Origin: Paenibacillus sp. J2TS4
GTDB taxonomy: Bacteria; Bacillota; Bacilli; Paenibacillales; NBRC-103111
DNA: 64,000 bases
Assembly: GCF_018403245.1 (NCBI RefSeq)
Contig: NZ_BOSH01000007.1
Coordinates: 248,001 to 312,000, forward strand
Direction: 5' to 3'
Part shown: positions 45,319 to 51,010 of the stretch, piece after piece
Numbering within the stretch: the first letter of the stretch is position 1
Layout of the letters: every line of letters starts with the position of its first letter
Translations under genes and position numbers: made by a program
The notes under the pieces: model-generated
What the model was told of the DNA's origin: nothing
What the model saw: the letters and a program-made list of their open reading frames with translations, nothing else
Databases searched by the model: none

Positions 45319-47059
45319 TGGAGTGCCCTCCTTGGGAATAATCCGGTTTTTTCTCCACACGTTCAATAGCAGTTACATCATCATTATGCTGAGGGTAATG
45401 GATAATTTCAGTTGTATAAGGCTTGTACGAAAACACGCAAATCTTATCGCTATAGTTATACTCTCCACATTTTTCAATGAGTTGGTATGCCCTTTGCTTC
45501 GCGTCATTTTCCCTTTCTACGAAGGCCACGAGCGCTCCCGCGCGAACGCGGGGTTGTTTAGATATAATATTGTAATGGCTGTTTTTGTCGACCAGATCAA
45601 ATTTGAATCCGCCTTGAATACGACGTATTGGCGATGGGTACTTGTGATGGGCAAGCTGTTTTAAACAATGGATAAGACGGACTACATTGCTGATCTGGTG
45701 TCCGCGGTGAATCTCACAATCGTCGTCAATATGGTAACTTAACCGGTTGCTCATCTCTTCGTCGTCAAGAAGCAGCTCGTTTCCATCGATATATCCCAGA
45801 CAATAACTTAGAAATCTATCGAGATCATCAACACTCGCTCTGCGCGGGTAATCGAAATCCCCGGTAGCTTCTCTTGCTAAAACTTCAGGCAGCGTACTAT
45901 CGAACTTTATCTCTTCTTCTTTCCATCCGTCATTCGATTCGTTTGGAATATACGATTCTGAAGCCTGCACGGTACCTGCGGGTCTTGTCAGTTCCGGACC
46001 ACCGGCATATGGTTTGCGAAGAGAGATCATTTGTAAATGTTCATATTTGACGGCATACCACACTTTTAATTTCGTGCGTTCCGCAAAAGCGAATCCAAGC
46101 CCGAATTTGAAATTTTTAACTCTAACATCATGCAATATTTCATCCATTTCTTTACGGCTATAATTAACATTGCGCTTGTATATGCTCGACCATGGGGCTT
46201 TGATTCTTATAGTGGTATCTGGCTGATGGGCTATGCCGATTGAAGTTCCATGTGCCCAATTCGCCGTAATATATAACGTATGCCGCCCTCTTTCTTCTTC
46301 GAACATCCGATTTCGAAGAGCGGCGATATCTTTATTCCGCGGGTCGCTGTTCAACTGAGGGTGGAGAACGATATTTTTATAATCCTGATTACTTGGAAAG
46401 AATATGCCCGCACTCTTAATATCCTCATGATAAGCATCTGCGCAGATGATGGAGACAAGACGGTTTCCCGATTGTGAATGGAATAGAACGATATGGCTAC
46501 CCCGGCTTAATCCATCCTGTTCGCAGACATTCAGTTGTTCGCGCATTGGCTGAACTTTGCATTGAGGAACGATGCAAAGTTTATCTCCGTCAACGGATTG
46601 AAAAACGTATAGCATGAGTCCAACAAAATTACGCGGATACACGTTTTTCAAAGCACCTTTGCCGACATACGCATAGTCCGACCATTCATTCATATGATTT
46701 TCAAAGTCCGACCATGACACTCCTTCACAACAAATACACCAAAGAGTGTTAGGAGGCGGTTGGAGTTCCGGATTCATAATCATTTCATGAATCAGGCTTA
46801 TCGGTACACAGTATTCCGGAGTTAGAAATAGATCGACTCTGCGTTCTCTCGCAATCTTAAATGCATGTCGACATTTCTTGGTGTGAGAGGGACTAATCGA
46901 TCTTACGCCTGTTCGCGGCGAAGCTATCAACTGCCCATATGGCTGCATTCTCATAAAGCGGAAATTCGGATCTACTGTATTTAAAAAGTAGAATTCAGGA
47001 ATGGCTTGCCGATCGCCGTCTTTAAAACAGTTCTCCACTTCTATTAATGTCAAAGTCAC
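45299..47059 (-). CDS. nitrilase-fold (carbon-nitrogen hydrolase-like) protein with C-terminal extension
   Basis: A 586-residue protein. The N-terminal 330 residues have nitrilase hallmarks in order: DLFLTPEYC (Glu82), QCKVQP (Lys168) and VSIICADAYHED (Cys206), the triad of carbon-nitrogen hydrolases. ALRNRMFEEERGRHTLYITANWA then resembles the family's later helix-strand. About 250 further residues have no match I know. Nitrilase domains occur in defence proteins such as the DRT1 reverse transcriptase. It is the first gene of the operon, starting at a GTG behind AAGGAGGG. A role in making, breaking or sensing a small molecule is inference. Confidence 0.65.
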   Translation of the reverse strand: MTLTLIEVENCFKDGDRQAIPEFYFLNTVDPNFRFMRMQPYGQLIASPRTGVRSISPSHTKKCRHAFKIARERRVDLFLTPEYCVPISLIHEMIMNPELQPPPNTLWCICCEGVSWSDFENHMNEWSDYAYVGKGALKNVYPRNFVGLMLYVFQSVDGDKLCIVPQCKVQPMREQLNVCEQDGLSRGSHIVLFHSQSGNRLVSIICADAYHEDIKSAGIFFPSNQDYKNIVLHPQLNSDPRNKDIAALRNRMFEEERGRHTLYITANWAHGTSIGIAHQPDTTIRIKAPWSSIYKRNVNYSRKEMDEILHDVRVKNFKFGLGFAFAERTKLKVWYAVKYEHLQMISLRKPYAGGPELTRPAGTVQASESYIPNESNDGWKEEEIKFDSTLPEVLAREATGDFDYPRRASVDDLDRFLSYCLGYIDGNELLLDDEEMSNRLSYHIDDDCEIHRGHQISNVVRLIHCLKQLAHHKYPSPIRRIQGGFKFDLVDKNSHYNIISKQPRVRAGALVAFVERENDAKQRAYQLIEKCGEYNYSDKICVFSYKPYTTEIIHYPQHNDDVTAIERVEKKPDYSQGGHSIEPTFD

Positions 47060-47261
47060 TGTACTCGCCCTCCTTCATTGCAGGACATATACATTTATTC
47101 TTACCTACAGTTGGCAAAAATAGTATTTCGACGATATTATCTGAATTCCTGCGCAATTGGGAAAATTACATTTTTTATTGTGCCCCTGAAGATTTCAACT
47201 TTTAAAATGATCACACCATGACGAAATCGTCAATTTGGTGTTACAGGGTGTTACATAATAA

Positions 47262-47304
47262 ATTGAACTAATGATTGAATAGCTCATGGAGTGGAGAAAG
47301 AAAG
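47262..47304. repeat. 43-bp segment repeated from 18732-18774
   Basis: Near-copy of the leader of the GH88 gene at 18.7 kb, here without a gene behind it. It lies about 200 bases upstream of the nitrilase-like gene start, pointing away from it. Confidence 0.6.
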
Positions 47305-47327
47305 ATGCTTCCAGGGCGAGTTTTGGC

Positions 47328-47376
47328 TTTGTATTCCTACCATCCGTAGGCCCATCCCATAAATAAGGAATACAAA
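47328..47376. repeat. 10-bp perfect inverted repeat, 29-base loop
   Basis: TTTGTATTCC and GGAATACAAA face each other across 29 bases. It could be the stem of an RNA element or a recombinase/repressor site; no T run follows. Confidence 0.45.
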
Positions 47377-47464
47377 ACAAGATGTTTGAAGCTTCGGAGG
47401 CACTTTCCTTCGGAACGGAATGAGGGCTATTCTTTAGTTCAAACATATATAGCAAACAAAAAAA

Positions 47465-47510
47465 CACCCATCACGGTGCTTCTTCTGATAGTTTGGTGGT
47501 GGCGAGGGGA
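47465..47510 (-). repeat. ssrA 3'-end remnant (att-like), short
   Basis: Seventeen bases from 47494 (TGGTGGTGGCGAGGGGA) equal the tmRNA 3' end except one. On the minus strand a small CACC/GGTG hairpin (47465-47478) and a run of seven T follow, then TTTGCTATAT as after the intact gene. Confidence 0.65.
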
Positions 47511-47513
47511 GTA

Positions 47514-47646
47514 TCATGCGGGAACTGCCGCCAAATGCTCCTTAACTATTGCCCTGATATCAAACTTGAACGATGAGGAAGGAAATCCTGTTAAAGTTGA
47601 AGTGAAAGATTTATGGCCTTTAGCATATAAACGTATTATTTGTTGA
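47514..47646 (+). pseudogene. orphan C-terminal gene fragment
   Basis: The plus-strand frame reads AGTAAKCSLTIALISNLNDE then EEGNPVKVEVKDLWPLAYK and stops at 47646. It has a natural protein-like composition but no start of its own; upstream it runs into the ssrA remnant. I read it as the tail of a gene cut by integration or deletion. Product unknown. Confidence 0.3.
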
Positions 47647-47695
47647 GTGAACAGAAGGATCCAGCAGTACAGCACATACCATAGACGGAAACATC

Positions 47696-47728
47696 CCCGC
47701 CCAGCCACACGGCCAAGCGGGAATTTTT
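47696..47728 (+). terminator. terminator hairpin, inverted twin of 48494-48531
   Basis: CCCGC pairs with GCGGG around an internal GCC/GGC, followed by AATTTTTT. About 24 bases are the reverse complement of the terminator at 48494. Confidence 0.65.
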
Positions 47729-47917
47729 TATACTTCCAAACCCGCTTGTCTTCGTTATAATCTGACAATCTAGTGATAGACATCATTAAGCTTATGGGCA
47801 GAAGAGTTCAAAATAACAATAGGTATGCATTCTCGGCATGAAAAGGGCTGTAGAACAAGCCGTTAATTGTTCCCGGCATATAATAATATTATATTATTTG
47901 GAAGGGAGATGAAGTCC

Positions 47918-48130
47918 GTGCATCGTCCTCATTGTCCAACGAAGACAGTATTTGATCCGCCTATAAGAGTCGTTGAAAATGTGTTTCATCCTCAGATCGT
48001 GCAAGTCATTCAACCTGTTGAAATTATAAGAAAACATCATTGTGTCCCTATCCCACACCGTATGGTTGCACCCATATTTAAAGATGAATTTTGCACAGTG
48101 TCCAATCGCAAGTTAAAGAGAAAAAGATGA
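47918..48130 (+). CDS. CotD-like spore coat protein
   Basis: A 70-residue protein beginning MHRPHCPTKTVFDPP and rich in His, Pro, Cys and Val (FHPQIVQVIQPVEIIRKHHC). This composition and the H-C-P-T-K-T-V/I motif are typical of CotD-family inner spore coat proteins, made in the mother cell under sigma-K/GerE control. The GTG at 47918 has GAAGGGAG nine bases upstream. A more upstream ATG would put the ribosome site inside the gene. Its presence shows the host sporulates. Confidence 0.7.
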   Translation: MHRPHCPTKTVFDPPIRVVENVFHPQIVQVIQPVEIIRKHHCVPIPHRMVAPIFKDEFCTVSNRKLKRKR

Positions 48131-48340
48131 ACAAAAAATTGCACTGCATAATGGCTAACGGGAGCTATGGTTGGATAAACCATATTATGAGGCTGCTGCG
48201 GGCTAGATCGCAGCCTGACAGTGTTGACGGGTAATGTAATTAGAAGCGATGCCGTTAGAGTTAAATCTATACTCAGTTACCCAATCGCAGCGGATGGTTG
48301 AAACATAATTTAATGTGTACAAAGAAAGGAGATTTAGAAC

Positions 48341-48460
48341 ATGGGTGGTTTATTAGGAGGTTTCGGCGGTAGTTGTGGTTTTGGCGGCTTATTTACTTCG
48401 ACTGGAGTCATTTTAGTTCTATTCATTCTTTTAGTCATTATCTCTCGAAGTTTTATTTAA
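48341..48460 (+). CDS. YjcZ-family sporulation mini-protein
   Basis: A 39-residue peptide: a glycine-rich head (MGGLLGGFGGSCGFGGLF) and one hydrophobic segment (VILVLFILLVIIS). This is the standard form of YjcZ-type sporulation proteins found in many copies in Bacillus and Paenibacillus. AAAGGAG stands before the ATG. A terminator follows after 34 bases. Role in the spore is unknown. Confidence 0.85.
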   Translation: MGGLLGGFGGSCGFGGLFTSTGVILVLFILLVIISRSFI

Positions 48461-48493
48461 TCACTCCTTAAAAAGAGAAAAAAATTAGAAAAT

Positions 48494-48531
48494 CCCCCCG
48501 CTTGGCCGTGTGGCTGGGTGGGGTCATTTTT
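48494..48531 (+). terminator. terminator after the YjcZ-type gene
   Basis: CCCC...GGGG stem enclosing CTTGGCCGTGTGGCTGGG, followed by TCATTTTTAT. It is the inverted twin of 47696-47728. Confidence 0.7.
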
Positions 48532-48665
48532 ATGCGTCTGCACCAGCCTATGGCCGCAATAATTCAGCCAAGCAAGCTCCGATGCAGTAAATTTTCCTGT
48601 GTATGCCTTTCGGCCAAGTATAGTAGTCCCCGATCATACCTTTCCGATAGAGCCCGTCCAAGCGT

Positions 48666-48912
48666 AAGGAAGCTTTAGAGTACGAGTTACAAAGAGCGAC
48701 TGATCCAGAAGACCGCTTTGCTTGATGACGGTTTGATAATTACGATATTAAACGACAAAAAGCACACGCTTGATTCTTCTTCAGAAGAAGAGAAGAGAGA
48801 AGTGCTTCGAGAATATGTCGACCAAGTAGTGATCCAGCCATCCAAGGATATCAATTCCTACGACACTGAAATAACATACAGGGTTTTTAAATATGGAGGC
48901 GTGGGGAATTGA
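48666..48912 (+). pseudogene. C-terminal remnant of a large serine recombinase
   Basis: Two frames join: KEALEYELQRATDPEDRFA stops at 48724, and the next frame continues LDDGLIITILNDKKHTLDSS, then EEEKREVLREYVDQVVIQPS and TEITYRVFKYGGVGN before a stop at 48910-48912. R-E-x-L-R-E-Y-V-D-x-V-V-I is the usual end of large serine integrases. The catalytic N-terminal domain is absent. Its last codons (GGVGN) lie within the ssrA remnant, so the gene ends across the attachment site. Family call is moderate. Confidence 0.5.
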
Positions 48913-48966
48913 ACCCCTGTCCGAAGGTAACGGCACATAAGTTTCTACGAGTATAGTTGCAATTCT
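48894..48966 (-). repeat. ssrA 3'-end remnant (att-like), long
   Basis: About 72 bases match the 3' part of the intact tmRNA with roughly nine substitutions, including a perfect T-arm (TTCAA, CCCCTG). The first bases of the CCA end are altered (TATGG for TGGTGG) and no terminator is kept; instead the serine-recombinase remnant runs into it. Confidence 0.8.
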
Positions 48967-48990
48967 AAACACAAATAACACAATACCATG

Positions 48991-49353
48991 CTATAGTGAA
49001 AAATCGGTAACACCCTTTTTATATGCATATTTCAGAGTATATGTTTCTTCTTTTCCGTAGGGCATAGTAGCCATTTTTATACGAGTATAATCAAGCCTGC
49101 TATCTCTTAAAACTCTTTTTACCAAGGCTATACTCCGTTCTTCTTCCGTAATGACACAAAATATATTAAGAGCATATTTTTTCGGGTCGGAAATGCATTT
49201 CCCCATATCAAAGCCATCAACATAGCCTAAGTTAGCATCTGCTAGAGATATCTCCAAGTATTCCATTACTTTATCTCTTAACCAGTAATCACGTTGGCTG
49301 CCTTTTGCACTTTTCAGAGGATACTGTACCACTAACCAGAATTTCTCACTCAT
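48991..49353 (-). CDS. hypothetical protein
   Basis: A 120-residue soluble protein with a natural composition (MSEKFWLVVQYPLKSAKGS, ISLADANLGYVDGFDMGKC, CVITEEERSIALVKRVLRD). It resembles small alpha/beta immunity or DUF proteins but I cannot name the family. The ribosome site is weak (GGTTGGTG). It is the only gene between the intact ssrA and the nearest remnant, so it may be the cargo of the last integration. Confidence 0.6.
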   Translation of the reverse strand: MSEKFWLVVQYPLKSAKGSQRDYWLRDKVMEYLEISLADANLGYVDGFDMGKCISDPKKYALNIFCVITEEERSIALVKRVLRDSRLDYTRIKMATMPYGKEETYTLKYAYKKGVTDFSL

Positions 49354-49370
49354 TCAGATTCACCAACCAA

Positions 49371-49397
49371 TGTACAATTATTATATTTAATTGTGCA
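49371..49397 (-). promoter_or_regulatory. palindrome over the promoter of the 120-residue gene
   Basis: TGTACAATTA and TAATTGTGCA pair (one wobble) across seven bases. On the minus strand the loop side includes TATAAT, 17-40 bases before the start codon. An operator over the -10 box is plausible. Confidence 0.4.
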
Positions 49398-49654
49398 CAT
49401 AAAAAGGTGTTACGGCTAGATAACGCAGCAAAAAACGAAATTGAATGGTTCAATTCACCACACATCATATATGGCAGTTTGGACATTCATCAGGAAACAG
49501 TAAACCTTCACTCACGTAATATTCAGGATTTCTATCATCAATATAAACCCTTCAAGGGCTTTATATTGAGCAATCTTAATCGATCCGGCGTTACCAGTGA
49601 ACACTCTCATATAATATAACAAAGAAACTTTGTAAAAGGGTATGCTTATTAACA

Positions 49655-49688
49655 ATAGCAAAAACACCATCCTCACGCGGATGGTGTT
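49655..49688 (-). terminator. ssrA terminator
   Basis: On the minus strand AACACCATCC pairs with GGATGGTGTT over a six-base loop, followed by TTTGCTATTG, directly after the tmRNA CCA end. Confidence 0.85.
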
Positions 49689-49693
49689 CATGA

Positions 49694-50063
49694 TGGTGGA
49701 GGCGAGGGGAATTGAACCCCTGTCCGAAGATAACGCCACATAAGCTTCTACGGGTGTAGTCGCAGATTTGATGTCACCCTAGGCGGCCCCCTGCAACTGG
49801 GTCCTCATAGGGTCAGCCTGATTGTCTTCTTCCGTTAGCCCCAGGCGGAGACTAAGCAGCGTATCCCACTAAGGTTGAGCCCCTATCCCGGCACATGGGC
49901 GATGCAGAGTAGGAGCGTAGCGGCTACTTATTAGGCAGCCAGAGCTACAGGTTGTTGATTAGTTTTGCCGTTTAAATTTGGCGTTAGCGTTGTTAAAGCG
50001 GACGCGTCCCCACTACCCGCTACTCATGCTCGAACTACCCCCGTCGAATCCATAAACGCCCCC
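49694..50063 (-). ncRNA. ssrA: transfer-messenger RNA (tmRNA)
   Basis: A 370-nt tmRNA. The 5' GGGGGCG pairs with CGCCTCC before the encoded ACCA, giving the alanine acceptor stem; the T-arm is GGTTCAATTCC-type. The reading part encodes a proteolysis tag ending GKTNQQPVALAA followed by two stops (near 49929-49967), close to the B. subtilis tag ending VALAA. It rescues stalled ribosomes together with SmpB, whose gene is 235 bases upstream. The 3' end is the likely integration target for the elements to its left. A TATACT box at 50178-50183 suggests transcription starts about 100 bases before the mature 5' end. Confidence 0.95.
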
Positions 50064-50177
50064 GTAATCAGGCAATCGGATCGATGGTCAGACGTCATTC
50101 ACGAAGATGAACTCTTCCCCGTCCTTGGCATCGAATCATGAGCCATCCATGAGCCGTTCTAAGACGGCTACTAACTT

Positions 50178-50183
50178 AGTATA
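50178..50183 (-). promoter_or_regulatory. candidate -10 box of ssrA
   Basis: TATACT on the minus strand, about 115 bases before the mature tmRNA end, followed by a small AGCCGT/ACGGCT hairpin in the precursor leader. No clear -35 is seen 17 bases upstream. Confidence 0.35.
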
Positions 50184-50298
50184 CCATAAATCGCCCCTAT
50201 CTGCATGGGCGTTTCATGGAAGGCTAGGAGAACGTTGGCTAATTCTAAGCCGAGATTAACTCCTGCAGTTTTGTACGATTTTGTGTCTCTGCGTGATA

Positions 50299-50778
50299 CT
50301 AACGCGCAACCTTTTGCTTTTCCCGCAGCGCCCGCTGAATGTCACGATTGGCGTCACGTTTGGCGGCGGAATGGCGCTTGTCGTATTGCTTCTTCCCTTT
50401 CCCGAGTCCAATTAACAGCTTGGCGAAGCCGTTGCGTACGTAAACCTTTAACGGAACGAGCGTGTACCCTTCCTGCTTGACCGCACCGATCAGCTTGTTA
50501 ATCTCGGCTCTCTTCAGCAGCAGCTTGCGCGCCCGAGTCGGATCCGGCGGATTGAATCGGTTGCCCTGTTCAAAAGGGCTGACGTGCATATTATGCACGA
50601 ACGCTTCTCCATTACGGATCGTGGCGAAGCTGTCGCTAATATTGGCTTTGCCGGCACGAATAGACTTAATCTCCGTGCCGGTCAGGACAAGACCGCACTC
50701 ATAAGTTTCTTCGATAAAATAATCATGGGAAGCCTTCTTATTCTGGGCGAGCGGTTTGCTCTCGCTTTTCTTGCCCAT
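50299..50778 (-). CDS. smpB: SsrA-binding protein SmpB
   Basis: A 159-residue protein, usual length 150-160. Family hallmarks are NKKASHDYFIEETYECGLVLTGTEIKS, RAGKANISDSFA, NMHVSPFEQGN and the basic C-terminal tail GKGKKQYDKR followed by KRDANRDIQRALRE, which enters the mRNA channel. It binds the tmRNA acceptor arm and delivers it to stalled ribosomes. The ATG at 50778 has AAGGAG eight bases upstream; a GTG nine bases earlier is less likely. It lies between rnr and ssrA, a typical Firmicute order. Confidence 0.97.
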   Translation of the reverse strand: MGKKSESKPLAQNKKASHDYFIEETYECGLVLTGTEIKSIRAGKANISDSFATIRNGEAFVHNMHVSPFEQGNRFNPPDPTRARKLLLKRAEINKLIGAVKQEGYTLVPLKVYVRNGFAKLLIGLGKGKKQYDKRHSAAKRDANRDIQRALREKQKVAR

Positions 50779-50898
50779 GACAATCACTCCTTCACTAAAC
50801 TAGGAGCAATTGTATCAACTCCCAGAGCAGAAATCAAGAGATTCCGCAGGTAGTCTTCGATTATTAATCGTTCTTTCCAAAGCGATCCTAATTCGTCT

Positions 50899-50950
50899 GG
50901 AGCGGGGAACCAGGCTTTGCCTTCCGTGGCGCGGCCATGCTGCGGGCACG
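50899..50950. repeat. 52-bp repeat shared with the 3' end of rnr (51222-51273)
   Basis: This stretch of the rnr-smpB spacer matches 51222-51273 inside the RNase R tail, beginning GGAGCGGGGA and ending TGCGGGCA, with around nine differences. On the minus strand both copies can encode G-R-x-T-x-G-x-A-W-x-PAP. Confidence 0.65.
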
Positions 50951-51010
50951 CTGACAGTCGCCCCTCCGCCAACGGGCCCCGCTAAAGCGCAAGGGCGCGA
51001 CCCAGCGCGC

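Noticed and set aside
41050..47059. Complete type II Thoeris system
   Set aside because: The TM-macro protein fits ThsA, but no TIR-domain (ThsB) gene is present in or near the operon.
47195..47467. 90-codon minus-strand frame before the 47.5-kb remnant
   Set aside because: Overlaps the repeats and hairpins there, no ribosome site, no protein-like pattern.
49305..49619. 104-codon plus-strand frame before ssrA
   Set aside because: Begins inside the opposite-strand gene and has no ribosome site; possible debris but not supportable.
50784..50972. 62-codon minus-strand gene between rnr and smpB
   Set aside because: Its only notable part is the GC-rich segment duplicated from the rnr tail; no ribosome site and no known family, so I treat it as repeat sequence.
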